Notes under the pieces: generated by a model
The model's database searches: none
Told to the model about the DNA's origin: nothing
Seen by the model: the letters and a program-made list of their open reading frames with translations, nothing else
Origin: Bacteroidales bacterium
Lineage (GTDB): Bacteria > Bacteroidota > Bacteroidia > Bacteroidales > UBA4417
NCBI GenBank assembly: GCA_016707785.1
Contig: JADJGZ010000038.1
Span: forward strand, 1-37,496
DNA length: 37,496 bases
Reading direction: 5' to 3'
Position numbers and translations under genes: made by a program
Shown: in pieces, positions 1-7,849 of the stretch
Layout of the letters: each line of letters begins with the position of its first letter
Numbering within the stretch: the stretch's first letter is position 1

Positions 1-1527
1 AATTCATAGACAGAGACTTCTACAAAGATCGCTTTTGGGAAACAAGCGTCCTCAATGGTGATAGCCTTGGCGAGGTGAATTAATCAACAGGAGAAAGGAT
101 GAGAGATTTTATAATATCAGAAAAAACACAATTCTCGGTGTATAATAGTGATAAAGCAATATTGTTATCAGCCATTAAACGGGATATTACCTGAACGAAA
201 ATTGTGGAAATAACTAATGGGAGGCCTCTGAAAGAAAATACAGGCAACTTGTTGATAATGCTATAATCGGAATATATTCAGTCATTGGATGCAAGTTTCT
301 GACAAGTAAATGAACCACTTTGTAAAATTCTGGAAAGCAATTCAATTCCTGAACTACTTGGAATACACATCGATACGATCTATAAATTTCCCCGGAACAA
401 AGGCAGAAACTGATTGAAAACCTCTTAAATCATGGAAAATCCTGAATTTTGAGTTGAGTTACTCACACTAAAACATACCAGAAACGTTGTGGTAAATGCT
501 TTGAATGCGATCATGGGATATGCTGACCTGTTACTATCACCTGATTACCCGGAAAAAGAAAAACCAGAATATGTTAAAATTATCAGCAAGAGTTCGCAGC
601 AACTTCTAAAAATAATGAATGATATTGTGGAGATTTCCAAGATAGCCACCAGCGGATTAAGGATAATCCAATAGCTTTCAACCTAATGCAATGCTGAGGA
701 GTTAGTCCTGAGGTTTCAACCTTCAGCTAAAAACAAGAAGTTGAAATTTACTTGCCACCCGGAATGAATGATGAGTCTTCAATGATCAATTTTGATGATA
801 TGAAATTAGAAGCAAATCATTGGTAACCTTATGGAGAAATGCAATCAAATTCTGCGATAAAGGAAGCATTGAACTGGTTATAATCTCAAGATTCCATCAT
901 TGAGTTTATGTAAAAGATACAGGCATTGGAATATCTCCTGAAAATCAGAAATAATCTTTGAAAGATTCAGACAACTTGAGGATTCTTATACCCGAAAATA
1001 TGGGGCTCGGTCTTGGCCTTGCCATTGCTAAAAGCTTTCATCGAATTCCTGGGAGGGAAAATATGGGTAAAATCAACACCTGTAAAGGATCTACTTTCAA
1101 TTTTCATATTCCTTATCTTCCATTGGAAACTGCTGCAAACCAAAAGCAGTGACCATGCTGACGAGGACTTCAGCTCAATTACCCTCCTGGTTGCTGAAGA
1201 CGATGACATTAATTATGTATATATGGAAAGGTTGCTTTCCAAAACCAATGCCAGGCTTATACGCGCACAATGGTCAGGAAGCTGTGGATCTATGCAAAAG
1301 CACTCAAAAGGTGGACCTGATCCTCATGGATATTAATATGCCATTTCTCAATGGCCTGAAGCTACAAAATTATAAAATCTCCGTCCTGATATTCCAATTA
1401 TTGCAGTTACAGCCTATTCTCTCAGTGGCGACAGAGAAACATGTATAGCTTCCGGATGTAATGACTATATCCCAAAGCCTATCAGACGGGATGAACTTTT
1501 CTCGAAACTCCATCAATTCCTTGATTA
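1..1527 (+). pseudogene. Decayed hybrid sensor histidine kinase (PAS-PAS-HisKA-HATPase-receiver)
   Basis: Pieces of a hybrid two-component kinase can be read in order but in different frames with several stops. A PAS-type end (KRDIT) lies near 178-192. A second PAS start (RQLVDNAIIGIYSV-like) lies near 240-285. A HisKA remnant at 489-674 (NAIMGYADLL) has lost the phospho-accepting His box. An N-box (NAIKF.DKGSIEL) is near 839-880, a DTGIGIS box near 915-940, FERFRQLEDSY near 957-985, and a GLGLAIAK-like box near 1008-1030. A receiver follows (LLVAEDDDINYVYMERLL, then LMDINMPFLNGL, then a CNDYIPKP lysine loop), ending at the TAG at 1525-1527. Bases 3-83 are an open stretch to the window edge in the same frame as the first PAS piece, and may be the upstream part or the end of another gene. 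At least five frame changes or stops mean this is a true pseudogene, not one sequencing error. Confidence 0.85.
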
Positions 1528-1593
1528 GAAAGTAAACGCTATTTATTCGTTAAAATTCGTCTGTCAAATGACGGATTATAGGCATTTGTGGAT

Positions 1594-1670
1594 AAAAAAC
1601 CCAAAAAGCAAAGTGCAAAATGAAAAGTGCAAAATGAAAAAAGAAAAAAGAAAAAAGAAAATTGCAAAGT
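1594..1670. repeat. A-rich low-complexity array (GCAAAATGAAAA-type)
   Basis: Imperfect tandem units of AAGTGCAAAATGAAA change into AAAAAAG runs. It lies just downstream of the dead kinase. The same unit type recurs downstream of DUF4402 copies 1 and 3, and its reverse complement precedes copies 1-3. The rest of 1528-1884 shows no gene. Confidence 0.7.
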
Positions 1671-1749
1671 ATGCTTTTAGAGTTTCAAGGTTAATTTTAC
1701 CACTTAAGCTTAACTCACCTATTACATATTTGTGTTTATTCAACTGCCG

Positions 1750-1779
1750 TGACAGCGTTTGAGTCATTTGTGTTAATAA
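1750..1779. repeat. 30-bp exact intergenic repeat, copy A
   Basis: The 30 bases starting TGACAGCGTTTGAGTC and ending GTGTTAATAA are identical at 9950-9979. A degenerate relative is at 8633-8657 (two mismatches over 25 bases). All three are intergenic around the DUF4402 genes. Function is unknown; they may be remnants of an old duplicated block. Confidence 0.8.
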
Positions 1780-2046
1780 TGTTCCCCTTGTAATTACTAA
1801 TTGCATTAAAGAGAATCACCTCTTAAAATATTCTTAAGCATAAATGGATAAAAAATTCAATCCGCAAAATGCGCTGGCAGTCCAAATGGCACGCGGATCC
1901 GTCGGCTGACGGATTACTTCGCGGATTGAAACCGATCTAATTATGCAAAAGCAAATCGATTTATTCGTCCGAATAGCCGGCGGATTCGCCTTTTATTCGT
2001 TTCATTATTTCCAATAATTGCCTCTAACATCAATTTCCACCGAAGG

Positions 2047-2083
2047 CATGTAAATTATTTTACATGTAGGTAAAAAATCTTAC
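2047..2083. promoter_or_regulatory. Paired palindromic operator-like sites, copy 1
   Basis: Site 1 is CATGTAAATTATTTTACATG (2047-2066): perfect 8-bp arms around TTAT. Site 2 is GTAAAAAATCTTAC (2070-2083). Both contain GTAA-N6-TTAC, with cores exactly 20 bp apart, about two helical turns. The pair lies about 160 bp upstream of the promoter-like element and is kept in copies 2 and 3. This is the arrangement expected of a dimeric regulator or enhancer-binding protein; the protein is unknown. Confidence 0.5.
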
Positions 2084-2180
2084 ATCCTCCCTCCCAGGTT
2101 TTTATTCAATCGGGGACATCCATAATTTTTTTTAAATTATTTTACATTTTTTAAAGTATTGTATAATAAGTAATTACAGG

Positions 2181-2222
2181 TTTTTCATTTTAATTTTTGC
2201 ATTTTGCATTTTGCATTTTTGC
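2181..2222. repeat. T-rich TTTTGCAT array upstream of copy 1
   Basis: Units of ATTTTGC are tandemly repeated (three clean units near 2195-2216) directly before the promoter-like element. It is the reverse complement of the A-rich unit found after the terminator. Some TTTG steps here sit where a Bacteroidota -33 element would be. Confidence 0.6.
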
Positions 2223-2225
2223 TCT

Positions 2226-2242
2226 TTGGCACGACTTTGGAA
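2226..2242 (+). promoter_or_regulatory. Promoter-like TTGGCACG element, DUF4402 copy 1
   Basis: TTGGCACGACTTTGGAA matches the -24 part of a sigma-54 promoter well (TTGGCACG). Its -12 part is weaker: the G is at the right spacing but the C is missing. An alternative is a Bacteroidota primary-sigma -7 element: the aligned bases in copy 4 are TAGCTTTG, a perfect TAnnTTTG, while copy 1 has CGACTTTG. Either reading puts the transcript start about 50 nt before the gene. Confidence 0.45.
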
Positions 2243-2302
2243 ATAGATATGGCACAACAACGAACTTACACAAACTAACCTCACTCAAAAAACTCTACTC
2301 CA

Positions 2303-2806
2303 ATGAAAAACTTACTCGCCCTCGCTATCATCGTTCTCGGATTCACTGCCACTTCTTTCGCTCAGGTTACCGCAACCGCATCAACAACAGCAACCATCAT
2401 CACCCCAATCGCCATTGAAAAAGATGTAGATATGAATTTCGGTAACATCGCCGTTAGTCCAACATTAGGCGGTACCGTTGTTCTCCCAACTTCAGGAGCA
2501 CGCACCAAGACCGGTGGAGTTACCCTCCCAGTTGTTACAGGAACCGTTTCAGCCGCTTCATTCACAGTAACCGGAGAAGGCAACAGTACTTACTCTATCA
2601 CCTTACCTTCTTCAGCCATCACATTGACCAGTCCATCAGGTACAATGACCGTTGAAAACTTTGTAAGCACCCCTTCCAACACAGGCGCCCTGAACAATGG
2701 CAGCCAGGAAGTAAAAGTAGGAGCTACCCTGAATGTAGGCGCTGCACAGGCTGCTGGAACTTATACCAACGAATCCAGCTTATTCGTGACTGTTAATTAC
2801 AACTAA
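2303..2806 (+). CDS. DUF4402 secreted protein, copy 1
   Basis: A 167-residue exported protein. Residues 1-20 are a Sec signal peptide (MKN, hydrophobic core, ATSFA) with likely cleavage before QVTATAS. The mature part carries the DUF4402 signature: an N-terminal Ala/Thr-rich strand, then DMNFGNIAVSP, a VVLPTSGARTKTGGVTLP hairpin, and a C-terminal GTYTNESSLFVTVNYN strand. There is no Cys and no lipobox, and the mature protein is predicted to be all beta. The protein is identical to copies 2 and 3; DNA differences are silent. Codon use is C-rich and strongly biased, as in highly expressed genes. The alternating final strand resembles pilin-type or spore-coat-U-type subunits, so a self-assembling surface role is possible, but no chaperone or usher gene is in the window. 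Function is unknown. Confidence 0.93.
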   Translation: MKNLLALAIIVLGFTATSFAQVTATASTTATIITPIAIEKDVDMNFGNIAVSPTLGGTVVLPTSGARTKTGGVTLPVVTGTVSAASFTVTGEGNSTYSITLPSSAITLTSPSGTMTVENFVSTPSNTGALNNGSQEVKVGATLNVGAAQAAGTYTNESSLFVTVNYN

Positions 2807-2830
2807 GATATAACAACCAAAAACCCCGCG

Positions 2831-2861
2831 ACACCGTCCCACAAGGGCGGTGTTTTTTTTT
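2831..2861 (+). terminator. Rho-independent terminator of DUF4402 copy 1
   Basis: ACACCGTCCC-ACAA-GGGCGGTGT forms a stem with one bulged T, followed by nine Ts. The same terminator, same sequence, follows copy 3. Confidence 0.9.
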
Positions 2862-2942
2862 AAAATGCAAAGTGAAAAATACAAAATGCAAAATGAAAAA
2901 TGAAAAATACAAAATGAAAAATCCAAAATCCAAAATTCAAAA
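2862..2942. repeat. A-rich ATGCAAAATGAAAA array after copy 1
   Basis: About 80 bp of imperfect units such as AAAATGCAAAATGAAAA and AAAATCCAAAATCC start right at the end of the terminator T-run. This is the reverse complement of the array before the promoter, so the gene unit is bracketed by inverted low-complexity DNA. Confidence 0.7.
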
Positions 2943-3345
2943 CACGCTTACAGAAGGATTTTAAATCTGCATGGACAAGGATTTAATGCTTCGGATTGAA
3001 CCAAATAAAAAAACTTACCAGGGGTTAAATTCGTGGCATGAAAACAAAATGCAAAGTGGGCAAGACTCCTTCAGCAAAACCCGCCTGACCGAGGGAATTT
3101 AGTCCGTCAGCCTTTAGATTTGCAATATATCACAGATTAATCAGATATGCACTAATCTGCAGTTCCTTGGAGTGCTCCCGGCACATATCAACGGCATAAA
3201 CCTCCTTGCAACAGTCTCATGAATGAACAATGTACATGTTGACAATGTTACCACTACATTATCAATCCATTATAAAGTAACAGAGCAGGCATGATGCTTA
3301 CATCTGACTTGTTAAACCATACCACCTACTTAACTACAAACTGCC
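2943..3345. other. Gene-free stretch between DUF4402 copy 1 and a T9SS gene
   Basis: No credible ORF or RNA is seen. It contains scraps of the intergenic repeat vocabulary (TTCGTGGCAT near 3030, a GTCCGTCAGCC fragment near 3102) that recur around the other copies. No clear promoter for the next gene was recognised. Confidence 0.5.
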
Positions 3346-4788
3346 ATGTACAAATGCATACTCTCAATTCTTTTCATGGCCGCTCTAGGCTGTGCAGCCC
3401 AGACAAATTTTACCCGGCATTACTACAACGGCAGTCAATCCATTTCATCAAATTCTGTTCTTCAAAACAGCGATGGCTCCTATATAATGGCAGGAAAAAT
3501 GGATACCCTGATCAGCGCTACCCAGGGATATGCCGGTTTTATTAAAAAATCGGATGCAGCAGGCAACCTGCTCTCAACTCAATATTACTCCATTCCCAAT
3601 ACCAGCGGACTGGAATTCAGGAAGATCATCAAAACGATGGATGGGAATTACATAGTGGTGGGAATGATTGATCATAGTTGCATAGCCGGATCAACCTTAC
3701 AGGATATTCTCGTTTCGAAAATAGATACCTTGGGAACCATGCTCTGGTACAAAAGCTATGGGGAACAAGTTTCAGATATAGGAGTGGATGTTAAAGAACT
3801 GTCAGATGGCAACCTCGTTATACAATCGTGGTTCGCAAAACTCGACACCAATTTTACGCCCTACACTTCATTTCATCTAATAAAAACAAATGCAACAGGT
3901 GACTCCTTATGGACCCGGCATTATTACCATAACGACAGGGTAGAGCAATTTGCAACCACCCTTGTTGAAACTTCGGATGGCGGTTTTGCATTGGCCGGAA
4001 GTATGAATGATCAAAACGGCGGATTAAAAGGATATCTCATTAAAACGGACAGCCTGGGCATAGAGCAATGGAACAAAACCATAGATTCAACCTCCGAAAA
4101 TTACTCCGAACTGGTTAATGTTTATAGTAACAATGGAAACATTACAGTTATTGCAAAAGTTTACGGGGTATCTCTTGAAAATACGATCATATCCAACTTC
4201 AATAATTCGGGTAGTCTAAACTGGACGAACACCCTGGTTGAAAATGATGTACAGGTATTTACATCTACCCGCAGCTATGATGGAGGATACGCATTAATAG
4301 GAGAATCCATTGATGCACTTAACCCTCATCCTGTACTTATTAAACTGGACAGCACCGGGAATAAAGTATGGAGGAGGGACCTTGATCAGCTTTTGCAACA
4401 GTATCCCACCGCAATCATTCAGGCAATGGATAATGATTTTATTGTCACCGGGAATAGTGTAAGCTATGATCCCTATTCCGTTTTTCTGGCTAAAACAGCT
4501 GATTCAGCTGTATTGCTGAATTCAATAAAAGCATTTGTTTCGAATACCTATTCTGTTTATCCAAACCCTGCAACGCAGTTTTTACGAATTGACAGGTCCA
4601 AAAATGAGATATCAAACATAAAAGCCGTAAAAATCATTAATCTGCATGGGCAGGTAGTAAAATCGGTCAGTCCACAGGAAATTCAGAGCGGAAGGATCGA
4701 TATATCAGATCTGTCCCCCGGAGTTTATTTTATTGCTTTTTATACGGTGGATGGTAGCAATAGCATTTCGAAAATAATTAAAGAATAA
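3346..4788 (+). CDS. Secreted repeat protein with T9SS type A sorting domain
   Basis: A 480-residue protein with an N-terminal signal peptide (MYKCILSILFMAALGCAAQ). The body has at least five repeats ending in DG(G/N)(Y/F)xxxG (for example SDGGFALAGS, YDGGYALIGE), each preceded by a W-containing strand, as in beta-propeller-like secreted Bacteroidota proteins. From about residue 400 it has a type IX C-terminal sorting domain: YSVYPNPATQFL, a VKIINLHGQVV strand, a LSPGVYFIAF strand and a basic end. It is expected to cross the outer membrane by T9SS and be surface-attached or released. The substrate or ligand is unknown. It lies alone between two DUF4402 copies; the start is chosen by the signal peptide. 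Confidence 0.9.
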   Translation: MYKCILSILFMAALGCAAQTNFTRHYYNGSQSISSNSVLQNSDGSYIMAGKMDTLISATQGYAGFIKKSDAAGNLLSTQYYSIPNTSGLEFRKIIKTMDGNYIVVGMIDHSCIAGSTLQDILVSKIDTLGTMLWYKSYGEQVSDIGVDVKELSDGNLVIQSWFAKLDTNFTPYTSFHLIKTNATGDSLWTRHYYHNDRVEQFATTLVETSDGGFALAGSMNDQNGGLKGYLIKTDSLGIEQWNKTIDSTSENYSELVNVYSNNGNITVIAKVYGVSLENTIISNFNNSGSLNWTNTLVENDVQVFTSTRSYDGGYALIGESIDALNPHPVLIKLDSTGNKVWRRDLDQLLQQYPTAIIQAMDNDFIVTGNSVSYDPYSVFLAKTADSAVLLNSIKAFVSNTYSVYPNPATQFLRIDRSKNEISNIKAVKIINLHGQVVKSVSPQEIQSGRIDISDLSPGVYFIAFYTVDGSNSISKIIKE

Positions 4789-5187
4789 GAACTGCAGGCA
4801 ATCGTGCATTGGCGAACCTGGGATCTGAAATCCAGGGTAAGCAATTAGGACATCATTCTTTCCAGTAGTCTCATTCGGGCACCATCTAGAATCGTGGAGA
4901 ATCCAGGGATTCATCCTTTTTTCAAATTTGCTAGTTGGCAACAATTGTTCCCTTCCTTTCGAAAGGGAGGGACATGGAGAGTTGACACTTCTAGTCAATC
5001 TTGTGCTTCTTTCCCTATTCCCAATGCACTTAAATCATATCGGCAAGCTGACAAGCTTTGCTATTGGATTTGCAAGTTGTCCCACCACGAACAATGCTAA
5101 GCCCTAACCTTAAGATAATTAGCCTCTGATCTGAACATTGCAGGCATTTCCGGGTTTATTGAATTTTAACCTATTACTATCAATACT
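4789..5187. other. Gene-free stretch with one long near-perfect palindrome
   Basis: No supported gene. At 4949-4972 a 24-bp inverted repeat centred on TTTCGAAA has a single T-G mismatch. It has no T-run after it, so it is not a standard terminator. It resembles the C/G-rich palindromes scattered between genes in Bacteroidota. Confidence 0.45.
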
Positions 5188-7404
5188 ATGCATTTACATA
5201 TACTATCTCATTTCCGGCAGATACTTTCATGTACAATCGTATCTTTCCTGCTAATCAGCCAGCAACCCTTGCAAGCCCAGGCTTATTCCTATCATTGGGG
5301 GCACCCTTCTCCCCAGGGGAATACTATTTATAACATTGTCTTCCAGGATTCAAATATGGGCTGGGCTGTTACTGGCTGTGGGCAAATTTTGAAGAGTATT
5401 GACGGGGGAACAAGTTGGGCCATTTCCCTTACAGCAGACAGCCTCTGCAACGATCTGTATGATATCATCCTGACATCGGCCGGCACCATGATCGCTTCCG
5501 GGAATTCCGGGCGCATCCTTCGTAGCACCGACCAGGGAATAAGCTGGCAAACCCTATCCTATCCGGATGCTGGAAGGCTGTATGACCTTGCTCTTATACC
5601 CGGGGGAGGGATATCTGCTGCAGGCCAGTCAGGAAAAGTCCTGCTATCCTTCGACGACGGACTTTCATGGACCAATAAGGGTCCGGGGGGTACCGGATAT
5701 GCAAGGCACCATTGCTGGAAAACCCAACTGGAAGGGTATGTGGTTGGATCCGGTTTATTTATGCACACCACAGATGGAGGGAACAGCTGGTCGCAGGTGG
5801 CCGCTCCCCCCTATTTCGGATTAAACGAAATTTACTTCACTGACGATGCTACTGGTTATGCCATCGAAGATTTTGGCTATTGGAAAACCACCAACGGGGG
5901 AATTTCCTGGAATCATGTCTCCATGTTTTCAGGAATTGATTATCGCTTCCGAACCCTTGTCCTGGACCCCTCCCATTGGTTTGCAGTGAGTTTCCAGGAA
6001 GGGGGCGATCTCTGGGAGACCACAGATGCCGGGGAAAACTGGACACTGAAAGCTTCCTATAACAACATTGGTTCTGCCTGTATTGTAAAAAACGGTGAGC
6101 GCATCCTTTTCGGTTCCGATCTGGGAGATATTTATTATACGAATGACGGGGGAAATACCATTTCGGATGCAGTTGAGAACTTGGCTGTTTTTCCTTCTGC
6201 ACCTATTATCACTATAGGAAAACGGCCCGACGGAACCCTCTTTGCCAATAACCAGCCCAATTCAGGAACCAACAACGGGAGTTTCTTCAGAAGCGATAAC
6301 GGCGGTCAAAGCTGGTATTTGCCTGCAACGCCTCCCGGCCTTCGCTGGGTTTACGATATACAGTTTGCCGACAACCAGCATGGAGTATTGGGTTCCTATG
6401 GTGATATCAGGTACACCCTGGATGGAGGCACTACCTGGAATGCAAGTACGCTTCCCACCGATTACAGGATTGATAATTTTGCAACACCCGCCGTCGACCG
6501 CTATTTTGCAGCAACCTATTCCACCCAGGGAGGTGGAAATATATACAGGAGTGCTGACCAGGGAGCCAGCTGGCAAGTAGTGGAAGGAGGGCTGCCCGTA
6601 AATACGCTTTACCTTTCAGCCATTGCTTTTGCAACTGCGACAACAGGCTATGTTTCCTGTCAAAACATCAGCAACCAGCCAGTTTTTTATAAAACGATTG
6701 ACGGTGGCAGTACCTGGACATTGATTGCCAGTACAGGCATTTCCAGTTATGTTTCCGAAATGCTGTGGCTCGATGAAAACACCGGCCTGGCTGCTGTGCC
6801 GAACGGTGAAAGCGGAATCTTCAGGACAACTGATGGCGGGAATCACTGGAATAAAGTATCGGAAAGCAGCGGGCGCCATTTTTCAGGTAGGATGGAGAAT
6901 CGTATAGCAGCTATAGATGCCGGGGATGCATTCTTCCAGGAATCGATGGATGGTGGTTTAAGCTGGATGCCTTATTATCCTCCGCTTAGTTCTGCTAATA
7001 TCGGTTTCCAGGGCTATGTTGAATCCATCCGGGTAACCGAAAACGGGTACATTTTGGGAGGCATGGGAAACCGCCTGCTCCTGGCCGAAAGAGGCATTCA
7101 TACAGGCATCCCGTCTCCAGAAAAGGAAGAACTTGCACATTTGCTAACGGTACATCCGAATCCGGTTATCTACACATCCACTATCACTGTGGATTTGCCC
7201 GAAAGCACACATATTTTCATTGAAATCCTGGATGCCTTGGGACGTCATATTGCTACATTGGCAGATGCAAGAAAACCAGAAGGGCGTTTTACCCTCCCAT
7301 TGTTTTCTGAGCAACTCAAAAATAAGTTAAAACCTGGCACTTATTTTCTGCTCCTTCAAACAGGCAACTACTCTGAAACCCTTAAAGTAGTGATTACCCA
7401 ATGA
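5188..7404 (+). CDS. Secreted BNR/Ycf48-like beta-propeller with T9SS sorting domain
   Basis: A 738-residue protein. The signal peptide spans about residues 1-31 (ending LISQQPLQAQA). The body has many Asp-box-like turns of the form (T/S)xDGGxSW (for example KSIDGGTSW, TTDGGNSW, ETTDAGENW, YKTIDGGSTW), each after a hydrophobic strand, which is the pattern of Ycf48/BNR propellers. The last 85 residues from about 652 (LTVHPNPV, then FIEILDALGRHIATL, then LKPGTYFLLLQTG) are a T9SS type A sorting domain. It is a large cell-surface or released protein; these folds bind glycans or proteins, but no catalytic residues can be assigned here. GC-rich turn codons set it apart from its AT-rich flanks. Confidence 0.9.
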   Translation: MHLHILSHFRQILSCTIVSFLLISQQPLQAQAYSYHWGHPSPQGNTIYNIVFQDSNMGWAVTGCGQILKSIDGGTSWAISLTADSLCNDLYDIILTSAGTMIASGNSGRILRSTDQGISWQTLSYPDAGRLYDLALIPGGGISAAGQSGKVLLSFDDGLSWTNKGPGGTGYARHHCWKTQLEGYVVGSGLFMHTTDGGNSWSQVAAPPYFGLNEIYFTDDATGYAIEDFGYWKTTNGGISWNHVSMFSGIDYRFRTLVLDPSHWFAVSFQEGGDLWETTDAGENWTLKASYNNIGSACIVKNGERILFGSDLGDIYYTNDGGNTISDAVENLAVFPSAPIITIGKRPDGTLFANNQPNSGTNNGSFFRSDNGGQSWYLPATPPGLRWVYDIQFADNQHGVLGSYGDIRYTLDGGTTWNASTLPTDYRIDNFATPAVDRYFAATYSTQGGGNIYRSADQGASWQVVEGGLPVNTLYLSAIAFATATTGYVSCQNISNQPVFYKTIDGGSTWTLIASTGISSYVSEMLWLDENTGLAAVPNGESGIFRTTDGGNHWNKVSESSGRHFSGRMENRIAAIDAGDAFFQESMDGGLSWMPYYPPLSSANIGFQGYVESIRVTENGYILGGMGNRLLLAERGIHTGIPSPEKEELAHLLTVHPNPVIYTSTITVDLPESTHIFIEILDALGRHIATLADARKPEGRFTLPLFSEQLKNKLKPGTYFLLLQTGNYSETLKVVITQ

Positions 7405-7587
7405 GGTATTGGTAATTGAGTTACAGGAAAATTTGATTTAATCTTAGAATACTGGCGGATGAAGATTTCTTCAGTCGGGCAGGTACTAAATTTAAAATGC
7501 GTTGGCTTTTAAAAATGGAACGCGCCTGCTTGCCGGCGGATTCGTGTTCCAATAATTACCGCTTAACTTCCAATTTCCCACCGCAGG

Positions 7588-7624
7588 CATGTAGATTATT
7601 TTACATGATGATAAAAAATCTTAC
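7588..7624. promoter_or_regulatory. Paired palindromic operator-like sites, copy 2
   Basis: Site 1 is CATGTAGATTATTTTACATG (one arm mismatch against copy 1). Site 2 is ATAAAAAATCTTAC at 7611-7624. The 20-bp spacing between site cores is preserved, although the linker bases have changed. Confidence 0.45.
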
Positions 7625-7772
7625 ATCCTCCCTCCTGGTTTAAATACTACGATGATATCCATATTTTTTTCAAAATATTTATAAATTTTTAATTTATTGT
7701 ATATTAATTGTTACAGTTTTTAATTATAATTTTTGCATTTTGCATTTTACATTTTACATTCATTTTCGCTCT

Positions 7773-7789
7773 TTGGCACGCCTTTGGAA
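7773..7789 (+). promoter_or_regulatory. Promoter-like TTGGCACG element, DUF4402 copy 2
   Basis: TTGGCACGCCTTTGGAA is at the same distance from the start codon as in copy 1, and one base of the spacer differs. The sigma-54-like and TAnnTTTG-like readings both remain open. Confidence 0.45.
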
Positions 7790-7849
7790 ATAGATATGGC
7801 ACAACAACGAACTTACACAAACTAACCTCACTCAAAAAACTCTACTCCA

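Larger units (their letters stand above)
1885..2302 (+). repeat. Duplicated upstream block of DUF4402 copy 1
   Basis: This non-coding block is recognisably the same as 7500-7849 and 8798-9257. Shared landmarks in order are a GGATCCGTCGG..ACGGATTA stretch (shared with the third block), GCCGGCGGATT, an AATTTCC(A/C)ACCG(A/C)AGGCATGTA stretch, two palindromes, TCTTACATCCTCCCTCC, an AT-rich stretch, TTTTGCAT repeats, TTGGCACG and an AC-rich leader. Similarity to the other blocks is strongest from about 2030 onward. No ORF is supported inside it. Confidence 0.75.
7500..7849 (+). repeat. Duplicated upstream block of DUF4402 copy 2
   Basis: Aligns with the blocks before copies 1 and 3 from GCCGGCGGATTCGTGTTCC onward, through the palindromes, the TCTTACATCCTCCCTCC stretch, the T-rich TTTTGCAT/TTTTACAT array (about 7730-7766), the TTGGCACG element and the leader. 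It lacks the upstream GGATCCGTCGG part seen in the other two. The remaining part of 7405-7499 shows nothing. Confidence 0.75.

Noticed and set aside
2197..2418. Repeated small ORF (HFAFCIFALWHDFGNRYGTT type) over the leader of copies 1-3
   Set aside because: It only translates the T-rich array, promoter and leader, and runs out of frame into the DUF4402 gene. Its recurrence reflects block duplication.
1594..2942. CRISPR-like or mobile-element interpretation of the repeats
   Set aside because: Units are short, degenerate and without regular spacers, and no cas, transposase or integrase gene is in the window.
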